Of a DNA stretch of 64,000 nucleotides, positions 47,200-56,394 are shown in pieces. Location of the stretch: contig JBCBPW010000001.1 in NCBI GenBank assembly GCA_039820545.1, positions 1-64,000 of the forward strand, written 5' to 3'. Position numbers and translations under genes: made by a program. Position 1 is the stretch's first letter. Each line of letters starts with the position of its first letter. The stretch is from JALEFZ01 sp039820545 (GTDB taxonomy: Bacteria > Bacteroidota > Bacteroidia > J057). Below the pieces are notes generated by a model. The model had not been told where the DNA came from. It searched no databases and saw only the letters and a list, made by a program, of their open reading frames with translations.

Positions 47200-50100
47200 T
47201 TACCTAATCAATGTGATCATCTTCTCTTGGCGAATTTTCAACCCATTGGTTGCGGTGGCGATGATGGTCAAAGCATATACACCCTGAGGGGCAGGCTTGC
47301 CATCAGTTCTACCGTCCCAACCTGGCGCTAATTGATCTGCCGTGTACATGAGTTTCCCCCATCTGTTGAAGATCTTGAGATCGACCTGCTGGATGTATTG
47401 TCCTTTGATGAGGAAGTTTTCATTGACATTGTCGCCATTGGGCGTAAAGGCATCGGGCACGTACAACACAGGCTTGATGCCCAGACAAGCGTAGCTAGAA
47501 ACAGATTGCTGAAGATTGCCTCCACGCTCGTAGGCGATGACGCGATAGCACAGTTCTGGCTGATCCAAGAAAGTCTGTCCGTCTAGATAGCTCGTTACAT
47601 TTCCTTCTACTACATCTACTCTCACAAACTCACTGATGGACTGGTTAAAGACCTGAATTTCGTAGAAGTCTACTCCATTCTCCCATTCCAGATACGGGTT
47701 CCAGTTGAGTTGATTTCCTCCAGCAGCTTCTACGCCTTCCAATAAAATACTCGTTCCAATCTCTGTAAAGGGTGTCACAAATCCACAGCTGTCACGCGCC
47801 CAGAGGCGATACTGGTAGGATTCCGACTCGACTGCGGCACTAGAGTCCAGATAAGCCGTTGCTTCGGGCGAAAGACTGGCCAGCCCCTGCCAGGTATTCC
47901 CTTGGTCAAAACTCCGCTCAATCAGTACTTCAATAAGATCTTCTACTTCCCATCTCTTCCACTCGACGAGTACAGATTGGTTTTGTTCTACGGTCGCACG
48001 CAGCATCTCGGCTGTCTGCTCAGGTGCGGTCTTGAGGTTGCGGATACCTGTGGTATCACTCCACGCATTTTGACCTTGTGCTAGCCCCACTGCCAGGATG
48101 CGATAGCTGTAGACATTGAAGCAGCGGGTCATAGAATCAATGAAGCTGCGGGTGTTTCCTTCGACTACATCTAGGAAGGTCGCATTGGCGGGATCGTAGC
48201 CCTCGACTCGGTAGATTTCATACTGATCCACCTGATCCCAGCCACGGTAGGCATTCCAGTTGAGGACGACGCGATTGGGTAGAGCCTGAGACTCCAAGTT
48301 GATGGTACAATGAGTTTCTGCTAAATTCAGGCTTCCCTCTGTCCCGCAGAAATTGCGACTCACCATCCGATAGCAATAGCTATTATTTTCGCAGTCCAGT
48401 ACCCCTGGTCTACTGTCGATGTAGATCGTATCATTGGCTGCATTGACCTCATGAATCAGCTCCCAGTTTCCACTTTCATTCTCCCAGTACAAGAGATACG
48501 CACTAAAATCTGCTTCCGCTATCTTCTCCCAAGTCAAGCGTACAGCTTCCTTGTTGACGACTGATGCGGCAATCAATTCGACTTGTTCAGGAACTTCTGT
48601 ACCAAATATCTCCACTTCTGAAGACTTGGTCACCACAGCCTCACAACCGAGAGAATCCGTCACCACCAATGTCACCACATAAGATCCTGTATCGGTGTAT
48701 GTATGTCCTGTTTCCATCCCTATCCCTTCATTTCCATCCCCAAAGTCCCATTCATAAGAAGCGATCCCTCGACCACTGCTCGCATTAGCCGCGAAACTCA
48801 CCAAGACTGGTGGGCAATCAGGCTGATAACTCACCGCAAAATCTGCTTGAGGACGACTGAGCTCGATGTAGGCAGATTGGGTTAAAGTATCTGTACAGCC
48901 ATTGTCATCTACAACAGATAGCGTCACATCATAGAGCCCGTCGTCTGCATAGGTATGAATCGGATTCTGAACCGTCGCTCCATTTCCATCACCAAATTCC
49001 CATGACCAGCTGTTGATATTTCCAGGGCTTTGATCGGCAAATAGGACGACCAATCCTGCACAACCTACGGTATCAGATGCGAGGAAATCCACTATGGGAT
49101 TCTCATACACTTCGATCGTTCGCGTGACAGAGTCCTGGCAACCATTGGCATCGGTCACTTGCATGGCTATTTCGTATAGACCTGCATTTTCGAGTAAGAA
49201 CTGAGCCGCATTTCCTCCTGCGCTGAACTGTCCATCTAGCCACCAAGTCCATTGGGTGATACCCGAATTGCTTTCGGTGGTGTCAGAAGCAAGGACATTG
49301 AGTGGCGCACAACCTGCACTGTCGCTGAGATTGTAGTTGGCGCGAGGAGGCTGGTAGATCTCCACGGCATTGGGCAGCACCAACGTATCGGTACATCCGA
49401 TCAAATTAGTCACGATCAATGTCACATCGTACAAGCCAGGATCTTGGTATATATGGCTGGGATTATTTCCTGCTCCTGTATTGCCATCTCCAAAATCCCA
49501 GAACCAGCCTGTCAATAAGGTGTCTGCTACTGTCCCATCCTGGAAGCTCACACTCGTCCCTGGGCAGCCAGGCTGTCCACTCACGGCAAAGGACGCGGAA
49601 GGCTGTGTCACACGAATGAGATCCGTTTGTATCAGGGTATCCGAACAACCGCGCACGTCAAATATGACCAGACTCACCGTATAAGTTCCCGACTGTATGT
49701 ATATGTGATTGGGATTTTGTAAAAGGGAGGTTGTCCCATCTCCAAAGTCCCATACCCAGGTGTCTACGGCTACATTGCCTTGAGAAACATCCACAAAGGA
49801 GATGGTCTCCCCCACACAAGCTAGCGTCTCCGAGCTGATAAAGTTGGCTTGTGGCGGACCGAATACTTCAATTTGCTCAATGGTACTGTCTACACATCCA
49901 AATCCATCGGTGACAGTAAGCTGAATGTCATAGGTACCCGGTGTAGCATAATTCGCAATCGTATTGGGAAAATTACTCGTCTGTCCATTTCCCATATCCC
50001 AATCCCACGCTACGATAAATGTTCCTGTCGCCTGAGAGGAATCTACTGCCTGTAGTGCAAAAGGAGGACAAGCGGCCGTATCTCCCAAGACCATCGTTGC

Positions 50101-53100
50101 TACAGGTGGCGTTCGTACTGCTACTCCCTGCGTCAAAGTATCTCTGCCTACACAACCTAGCGCATCAATTCCAGTCAAAATCACGTCGTAATTCCCTGGC
50201 TGTGTGTAGATATGGCTTACTTGCTGGCCTGTGGCTGTATTTCCATCTCCAAAATCCCAGATCCAACTTACAAGTGGTGTATCGACTTGACTACTATCTG
50301 TAAAGGTCAAAACGGCACCTGGACAAGTTTGATTTTCACTGATGCTAAATGCCAAATCGGGATCGCCAATGTTGATGTATTGAGGGATTGTCAAAGTATC
50401 CGTACAACCATTGGCATCAGCTACGGCTAGCGTGATATCGTAGACGCCATCCGTCTGATAGGTATGGCTCACCAAGGCCCCTGAACCTGTATTTCCATCG
50501 CCAAAGTCCCAATTCCAATTGACGACTTGCGTACCGCCTCCCGCTTGGCTCAAAAACTGAATAGGGCGAGGTGAACAGCCAGAGAGGATGTCTGCGGTAA
50601 AGTTGGCTTGTGGGCCTGCATTTACAGTGACGACTTGAGTGGTCGTATCCAAACAGCCTCGGGCATCTTCTACTACCAACTGGATATCGTAAGTACCTGA
50701 CTGCGTAAATGTCTGATTGCCATTGGGAAAGTTGTACGTATTCCCGTTATCGAAGTCCCACGCATAGGAAATGATGTTCAACCCATTGCCCGAAGAGGCA
50801 TCGGTAAACTGCACGGCTAAAGGCGCACACCCACTGTTCTGATCCATGGAGAAAGCAGCTGTAGGTGGCTGGTAGATCTGCACCATATTGGGACGTGACA
50901 AGGTCTGCTGGCAGCCATTTGCATCGGTGATGGTCAGGCTCACGGTGTAGTTGCCCGACTGAAAATACGTGTGGGTAGGGTTAGGACCTGTCGCTGTATT
51001 TCCATCTCCAAAATCCCACTGCCAACTCACGATGGTCGTATCCGCATTGGTGATATCAGAGAAGTTAATGGCTGTTCCTCTACATCCCACTGCACTATCT
51101 GGCAAGAAGGCTACCTCTGGACCTGAAAGTGTAATGAAATTGGGCTTAGTGAGCGAATCCTCGCAACCAAAGCTATTACCTACAATCAATCCGATATCGA
51201 AGCTTCCGACAGAGTCAAAGGCTAGAGCAGGAAACTGGACGCTACTAAAGAGACTGTCATCTACGAACCAGTTCCACGAAACGGGGGCGGATGCGCCTCC
51301 ACTTTGGTCAATGAAGGTAATGGGCGCATTGACACAACCTGATGTATCTACAGCGGAGAAATTGGCCGTGATACTGGGATATATGTCAATGTTTCGAGTA
51401 GCCGTATCACGACATCCATTCACATCCTCTATGATTTGTTGGATCGTATAACCACCCGCTGTGTTGAAGGCAATGGAGGGATTGGGAATATTAAACTGCC
51501 CTCCCCCACTCACATCATAGGTGTAAGAGACAATAGGGACACCTGCTGAAGTACTTGTGTCTGTCAAACTGATCGTTGCAGGCACACAGATTCCCGAATC
51601 AGACACGACAAAGTCTGCTATAGGTCGATCAAAAACAGTTACAAGCTGAGGCTCTGTGAGCGTATCCGTACATCCTTTGGCATCCACCACGATCAGCGTC
51701 ACATCGAAATTCCCCGACTGAGTATATGTATAACTGGCATTCTGTGTTGTGGCGCTACTCCCGTCACCAAATAGCCATTCCCACTGCACGATGGTCGTAT
51801 CAGACTGAGCAACTCCTGTGAAGTTCACAGCCAAGGGTGGGCAGGAAGGTAGGGCATCCGATGTCAAGCTCACATCAGGGGCATCTAGCTCGATCAAGTC
51901 AGGAATGACCTGAGTGGCTACACATCCATTGGCATCGGTGACTGTCAGACTTACATCAAAGTTCCCATTGGTCAAGTAGGTATGCTGTGGCTGGTTGCCC
52001 GAACCTGTGTTGCCATCGCCGAAATCCCAGAACCAGGTTTGGATACCTGCATTGGAGACAGACGCGTCGGTGAACTGAACGGTTTTGGGCGCACAGCCCT
52101 GATCTGAGGAGACGATGAAGTTGGGCAAAGGAGAACCCAATACGGTAATGATTTCTGTAGTGCTATCCTGACATCCATTATTGTCTGTGACAAATAATTT
52201 TACTTGATAGGTTCCAGGAGTAAAGAAGGTATAGGAAGGCGAACTCAAGACCGCATTTCCTCCATCTCCAAAATCCCAGAAATTACCTACGATGGCTCCA
52301 TTTGCTGTGGAGCTGTTGCCGAAGTTGACTGTCAGCGGCGCACAACCCTGCGTTTGGGAAGGGGTGAACGTAGCCTGTGGCGGTGTATTGACTGTGATGT
52401 TGACAGGTACTGAGAGTGAGTCGCTACACCCGTCAAAATTCGTCACAGTTAGCTGTACACTATAGTTGCCTGGCGTCGCATAAATGTGGGTAGGATTGGC
52501 CAGAGCAGATGTATCTCCATCACCAAACTCCCAGAAATAGGAGACGATGGGTACATTGGACGTGGAGGTGCTAGCGAAAGAAACAATCTTTCCTGTACAA
52601 GTGAAGCTTTCACTGCTGATGAAGTTGGCTGTAGGTCCAGGCTCCACGACGATGCTATCTGATGCAGGAATCGCCACTGTACATCCTGCCGAGTCCTCGA
52701 TTAGGAGGACAGGAAAGGCAGTTGTATCTGTGAAATACGTGTGACTGACATTTTGGCCTAATCCCAGACTCCCATCTCCGAAGTCCCAGGTCCAGCTTAC
52801 TGCGCCATTGGTCATCGCAGCAAAATCTACTGTCAATGGCTTACAGCCTGCGATATTGCTCATCGTAAAGCTTCCTGTAGGTCCCGTCAGATCGATCAGA
52901 TCTGCAGCAAATAAAGTATCTGTACAACCCTGATTCGTACTCACGATCAAGCGCACATCAAAGCTTCCTGGCAAACTGTAAACCTTACTCGGATTGGCTA
53001 AAGTCGAAGTACTTCCGTCCCCAAAGTCCCAGTTCCAGCTTGTCACATTCGAGCTAGACTGATTGATGAAGCTCACAGCTAGGGGGGGACAAGATTGCTG

Positions 53101-55962
53101 AGTAGGCGATGCAAAGAAATTGGCGACAGGCGGCCCCACCTCCACAAAGTTTGAGGCAATCGCCTGGCTCACGCAGCCATTGACATCCGTCACCGTAAGC
53201 ACCACGCTGTATGTCCCTATGTTGGGAGGGTAGATGTGGACAGGATTGGGAATGGTCGACGTATTACCGTCGCCGAAATTCCAGAGGTAGGTATTGCCTA
53301 CGCCTGTAGATTGATTGATGAAACTGACAGGAGCCCCAGGACAAGAAATCGTATCATTGGTTGTAAAAGCCGCATTAGGAAAGGTCGGCTGGATCAAGGA
53401 CTGCTTGACCAGTGTATCCGAGCATCCTTGATCGTCTACAATCACCAACTCGACGTTATAGGACCCTGTCTGTGTATACGTGTGCGTCGGATTGGGGCCT
53501 GTGCCTACCCCTCCATCCCCGAAATCCCAAAACCAGCCTGTGATGCTATTGGTCCCAGGTACTACGAAACTGCTGTCCATGAAACTCACCGAAAGCGGCG
53601 CACATCCTGTCACGGTATCGACCGAGAAGACCGCTTTGGGGCCTACAATCTGAATGAGGTTGATCAAAGTCAGCGTATCTGCACAGCCGCCATTGCGCTG
53701 AGCGATCAATGTCACATCGTAGCTTCCAGGTGTGGCATAGACATGTGAAGGATTGGCTTGGTTGGAAAAATTCCCATCCCCAAAGTCCCACAAGTATCCT
53801 GTAGCATCAATGGATGTATTGGTAAAATCTACGGGAAGTCCTGTACAGCCCGCCGTCTGATTGACGGTAAATCCTGCTACAGGCGTACGGATTTCAAAGG
53901 TCTCTGAATACGAATCCACACAGGTCGTGGTATCATTTGTCACAACCAGCTGGACTGTATAAGTGCCTGGTGTCGTATATGTATGGGTCGGAAACTGCGT
54001 CGTATCCTGCGGGCTTCCATCTCCAAAATCCCACTGCCAATCAGTCGCCATGATGGACGCATCTGTAAAAGAAATGGTCAGCGGTACTTGGCAGCCACCT
54101 TCTGGATTCATGACAAAGTCCGCAATCGGTCCCAATACTTTGATGAAATCGGGTTTGAGTAAAGTATCTGCACAACCAAAATTCGTTGTAACCAGCATCA
54201 CATCAAAAGTCCCTGTATCACCATAAGCATGTACAGGATTTTGCAAGATAGAACCTGTCCCATCTCCAAAAAACCATTCCCACTCTGTCGCAGCACTCGA
54301 CTGATCCACAAAACTCACAGGATCTTGCGCACACACAATCAGTGGATTCGCTGTAAAATTCACTGTAGGCAACAATCCCGTTTCAATGAAGGAGTAGCTG
54401 ACCGTATCTCGGCAGCCTTCGGATGTGACGACCGTGAGTGAAACCGTATACAATCCTTGCCCTGTATACGTATGCGATGGATTTTGGGCAAAAGTCCCTG
54501 TTCCATCTCCGAAGTCCCAGACCCAATTGGTGATGCTATCGTAACTAGAAATACTGAGGTCCAAAAAATTGACGCCCAGTGGTGTACACCCTTCTACTGT
54601 ATCTGGTAAAAAGGAGGCGATCGGTGGAATGATCTGGATGAAATTGGGCTGGTTGATGGTGTCCCGACAGCCATTGGCACTTTCTGCAATCAATTGGACA
54701 TCAAAAAAACCGGTGGTATTGTAGACGTGCGTAGGATTGGCCACATTGGCGGTATTCCCATCTCCAAAATCCCACAACCAATTAACTGTATTGGTTGTCT
54801 GTGCGGTGAAATTGACCACATGCGGTGTCTGGCACCCTTCGACATCATCCGCCGTAAATACAGCGACAGGTGAAGGCTGGACCAAGATGCTTTGAGGAAA
54901 GATGAACGTATCCTGACAACCCAAGGCATTGCTAGCGATCAACTGAAGGGTATACACACCTGGTGTGGTGTACGTATGAATAGGTGTCTGTCCCGATTGC
55001 GTCGTACCATCTCCGAAGTCCCACAAATAACTGCTGGCTCCCATGGAAGTATTGGAAATAGCCAACATTTCTCCCACACAAGCAGTCGTATCTGCTAGGT
55101 TGAAACTGGCAGTCGGAAACTGAAAGGGAATCAAATCCTGGCGCACCAAGGTATCTGAACAACCATTGGCGTTTGTAGCAATCAGTGTGACGGTGTAGTT
55201 TCCTGAATTGGTATAAAAATGAACGGGGTTCTGCTGCGTGGAGGTTCCTCCATCTCCAAAGTCCCATTGGTAGGTATACGATCCCCCTGGATTTACATTC
55301 GAAGTAAAAGCAATCTCTAGCGGATTCTGGCAACCTGCCACTGAGGTCCATGAAAAATTGGTATTGACGGGTTGGCCTACGCTGATCAAGTCAGATTGAA
55401 AAAGCGTACCACTACATCCATTGCTATCCACAACCACCAGCGTCACATCATATGTTCCTGGTGTATTGTATATATGAGAAGGATTAGCTTGGGTAGAAAT
55501 GGAACCATCACCAAAATCCCAGGTATAACTGATGATAGGTGCATCCAATCCCACAGAGGAATCTGTCAATTGTACAGAGAGCGGTACACAACCTGCCGTC
55601 ACATCCGCCTCATAGTCTGCCACAGGGTCAGCAAAAATCTTGATATAGTTTGTCTTTATCATGGTATCCTGCACAATCCCATCACTCACAATGAGCGTAA
55701 CTGTGTACATACCAGGGTTCAAATAGATCACGGCAGGCGAAGGTAAGGTTGACGTATTCCCATTGCCGAAGTCCCACTGATAGCTGCTAATCGCACCTGT
55801 GGTCTGCGGAATAAACTGCACGGTAAGGGGGCTACATCCAGATTGAGTGTTGGAGGTAAAGTCTGCTGTGACTTGCGCATCAGCCCTCCCCATAAGTCCC
55901 AACCAAAGCACACACAAGGCATAGCAACAGCTGGCGCTGCGGCTGAGTAAACCACGCTTCAT
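47200..55962 (-). CDS. Giant PKD-repeat surface protein with T9SS type B domain
   Basis: An 8.8-kb gene for a 2920-residue protein. Signal peptide at about 1-29 (ending RADAQ). About 29 PKD-type domains of about 84 residues occupy residues 30-2455; most carry WDFGDG and a matched pair of Cys (GC...PL and NGCSDTL) that should form a disulfide in each. Units 18, 19, 24 and 27 are degenerate. Fibronectin-like domains follow (about 2460-2830), then a gliding-motility-type C-terminal domain (PDAFTPNGDNVNENFLI, FNRWGKLMY, PQGVYALTI, ending EKMITLIR). This is a T9SS type B substrate that would be long and fibrous at the cell surface, with adhesin or scaffold function likely. Its mRNA would start with a structured leader (55985-56049). 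Confidence 0.9.
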   Translation of the reverse strand: MKRGLLSRSASCCYALCVLWLGLMGRADAQVTADFTSNTQSGCSPLTVQFIPQTTGAISSYQWDFGNGNTSTLPSPAVIYLNPGMYTVTLIVSDGIVQDTMIKTNYIKIFADPVADYEADVTAGCVPLSVQLTDSSVGLDAPIISYTWDFGDGSISTQANPSHIYNTPGTYDVTLVVVDSNGCSGTLFQSDLISVGQPVNTNFSWTSVAGCQNPLEIAFTSNVNPGGSYTYQWDFGDGGTSTQQNPVHFYTNSGNYTVTLIATNANGCSDTLVRQDLIPFQFPTASFNLADTTACVGEMLAISNTSMGASSYLWDFGDGTTQSGQTPIHTYTTPGVYTLQLIASNALGCQDTFIFPQSILVQPSPVAVFTADDVEGCQTPHVVNFTAQTTNTVNWLWDFGDGNTANVANPTHVYNTTGFFDVQLIAESANGCRDTINQPNFIQIIPPIASFLPDTVEGCTPLGVNFLDLSISSYDSITNWVWDFGDGTGTFAQNPSHTYTGQGLYTVSLTVVTSEGCRDTVSYSFIETGLLPTVNFTANPLIVCAQDPVSFVDQSSAATEWEWFFGDGTGSILQNPVHAYGDTGTFDVMLVTTNFGCADTLLKPDFIKVLGPIADFVMNPEGGCQVPLTISFTDASIMATDWQWDFGDGSPQDTTQFPTHTYTTPGTYTVQLVVTNDTTTCVDSYSETFEIRTPVAGFTVNQTAGCTGLPVDFTNTSIDATGYLWDFGDGNFSNQANPSHVYATPGSYDVTLIAQRNGGCADTLTLINLIQIVGPKAVFSVDTVTGCAPLSVSFMDSSFVVPGTNSITGWFWDFGDGGVGTGPNPTHTYTQTGSYNVELVIVDDQGCSDTLVKQSLIQPTFPNAAFTTNDTISCPGAPVSFINQSTGVGNTYLWNFGDGNTSTIPNPVHIYPPNIGTYSVVLTVTDVNGCVSQAIASNFVEVGPPVANFFASPTQQSCPPLAVSFINQSSSNVTSWNWDFGDGSTSTLANPSKVYSLPGSFDVRLIVSTNQGCTDTLFAADLIDLTGPTGSFTMSNIAGCKPLTVDFAAMTNGAVSWTWDFGDGSLGLGQNVSHTYFTDTTAFPVLLIEDSAGCTVAIPASDSIVVEPGPTANFISSESFTCTGKIVSFASTSTSNVPIVSYFWEFGDGDTSALANPTHIYATPGNYSVQLTVTNFDGCSDSLSVPVNITVNTPPQATFTPSQTQGCAPLTVNFGNSSTANGAIVGNFWDFGDGGNAVLSSPSYTFFTPGTYQVKLFVTDNNGCQDSTTEIITVLGSPLPNFIVSSDQGCAPKTVQFTDASVSNAGIQTWFWDFGDGNTGSGNQPQHTYLTNGNFDVSLTVTDANGCVATQVIPDLIELDAPDVSLTSDALPSCPPLAVNFTGVAQSDTTIVQWEWLFGDGSSATTQNASYTYTQSGNFDVTLIVVDAKGCTDTLTEPQLVTVFDRPIADFVVSDSGICVPATISLTDTSTSAGVPIVSYTYDVSGGGQFNIPNPSIAFNTAGGYTIQQIIEDVNGCRDTATRNIDIYPSITANFSAVDTSGCVNAPITFIDQSGGASAPVSWNWFVDDSLFSSVQFPALAFDSVGSFDIGLIVGNSFGCEDSLTKPNFITLSGPEVAFLPDSAVGCRGTAINFSDITNADTTIVSWQWDFGDGNTATGPNPTHTYFQSGNYTVSLTITDANGCQQTLSRPNMVQIYQPPTAAFSMDQNSGCAPLAVQFTDASSGNGLNIISYAWDFDNGNTYNFPNGNQTFTQSGTYDIQLVVEDARGCLDTTTQVVTVNAGPQANFTADILSGCSPRPIQFLSQAGGGTQVVNWNWDFGDGNTGSGALVSHTYQTDGVYDITLAVADANGCTDTLTIPQYINIGDPDLAFSISENQTCPGAVLTFTDSSQVDTPLVSWIWDFGDGNTATGQQVSHIYTQPGNYDVILTGIDALGCVGRDTLTQGVAVRTPPVATMVLGDTAACPPFALQAVDSSQATGTFIVAWDWDMGNGQTSNFPNTIANYATPGTYDIQLTVTDGFGCVDSTIEQIEVFGPPQANFISSETLACVGETISFVDVSQGNVAVDTWVWDFGDGTTSLLQNPNHIYIQSGTYTVSLVIFDVRGCSDTLIQTDLIRVTQPSASFAVSGQPGCPGTSVSFQDGTVADTLLTGWFWDFGDGNTGAGNNPSHIYQDPGLYDVTLIVTNLIGCTDTLVLPNAVEIYQPPRANYNLSDSAGCAPLNVLASDTTESNSGITQWTWWLDGQFSAGGNAAQFLLENAGLYEIAMQVTDANGCQDSVTRTIEVYENPIVDFLASDTVGCAGLVVLFADQSPGNINSWSWEFGDGNGATVQNPIHTYADDGLYDVTLSVVDDNGCTDTLTQSAYIELSRPQADFAVSYQPDCPPVLVSFAANASSGRGIASYEWDFGDGNEGIGMETGHTYTDTGSYVVTLVVTDSLGCEAVVTKSSEVEIFGTEVPEQVELIAASVVNKEAVRLTWEKIAEADFSAYLLYWENESGNWELIHEVNAANDTIYIDSRPGVLDCENNSYCYRMVSRNFCGTEGSLNLAETHCTINLESQALPNRVVLNWNAYRGWDQVDQYEIYRVEGYDPANATFLDVVEGNTRSFIDSMTRCFNVYSYRILAVGLAQGQNAWSDTTGIRNLKTAPEQTAEMLRATVEQNQSVLVEWKRWEVEDLIEVLIERSFDQGNTWQGLASLSPEATAYLDSSAAVESESYQYRLWARDSCGFVTPFTEIGTSILLEGVEAAGGNQLNWNPYLEWENGVDFYEIQVFNQSISEFVRVDVVEGNVTSYLDGQTFLDQPELCYRVIAYERGGNLQQSVSSYACLGIKPVLYVPDAFTPNGDNVNENFLIKGQYIQQVDLKIFNRWGKLMYTADQLAPGWDGRTDGKPAPQGVYALTIIATATNGLKIRQEKMITLIR
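48600..55875 (-). repeat. Array of about 29 PKD-domain coding repeats
   Basis: Tandem units of about 250 bp inside the giant gene. Each unit encodes a Cys-containing start (GC.PL or similar), a W.WDFGDG turn, and an NGC.DTL end. The repeats are diverged at DNA level compared with the 455-bp repeats of the 26559 gene, so they are old. Confidence 0.85.
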
Positions 55963-55984
55963 AATTATTGTGTTAAAGTGTCTT

Positions 55985-56049
55985 CTGTGGAAGCGGACGA
56001 TATTTTTTGATTCCCTTATGCATACCCCTATGCACGTGCCGCTCCACAG
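55985..56049 (-). promoter_or_regulatory. Structured 5' leader of the giant PKD gene
   Basis: CTGTGGAAGCGGACG (55985-55999) pairs with CGTGCCGCTCCACAG (56035-56049) with small bulges. An inner hairpin (TGCATA/TATGCA around CCCC, 56019-56034) abuts the outer right arm. The element ends 22 bp before the start codon and has no T-run, so a terminator is unlikely. It could control translation or mRNA stability. Confidence 0.5.
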
Positions 56050-56163
56050 TCCCCAAGTTAGCTGCTGAATATTTGCAAAAATCGTACGTGAACGGTTAAA
56101 AAATAGGGATTGCCTGTTTGGTCAATGTAACAATGCGTATGGAAATGGTCGCAGGAAAAAGAA

Positions 56164-56202
56164 AAGGAAAACTTGACTTACACAATGCGTCAAGTTTTCC
56201 TT
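56164..56202. terminator. Orphan 14-bp terminator-like hairpin
   Basis: AAGGAAAACTTGAC (56164-56177) and GTCAAGTTTTCCTT (56189-56202) form a perfect 14-bp stem with an 11-base loop. On the minus strand it is followed by TTTCTTTTT. It lies about 130 nt beyond the GH65 terminator and no gene is in between, so it may end a small RNA. Confidence 0.5.
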
Positions 56203-56332
56203 CCAAATCTAAAAATTTATTGACTGATCTTTCTATTTTTCCTATCTGAATGTTCTCTACCCAAACCATTTCATTATAAGATTGGATTATTTCCCCCATA
56301 AATTTCACGAATCATCAATCATTGACAAAAAA

Positions 56333-56372
56333 GAAAAACCCTTCCCGATTTTGACTCGATGAAAGGTTTTTC
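56333..56372 (-). terminator. Terminator after the GH65 gene
   Basis: An 8-9 bp stem (GAAAAACC / AGGTTTTTC) with inner CGAT/ATCG-type pairing, followed on the minus strand by TTTTTTG. It lies 23 bp after the stop codon. Confidence 0.65.
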
Positions 56373-56394
56373 AGAAAAATGCAGTTTTTTTAAT

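Noticed and set aside
48600..55875. CRISPR-like array impression from regularly spaced motifs
   Set aside because: The repeats are in frame, encode PKD domains, differ in sequence between units and have no short identical repeat-spacer layout.
56096..56308. 70-codon minus-strand ORF between the GH65 and giant PKD genes
   Set aside because: A perfect terminator-like hairpin lies within it, the start is GTG, and composition is not protein-like at its end.
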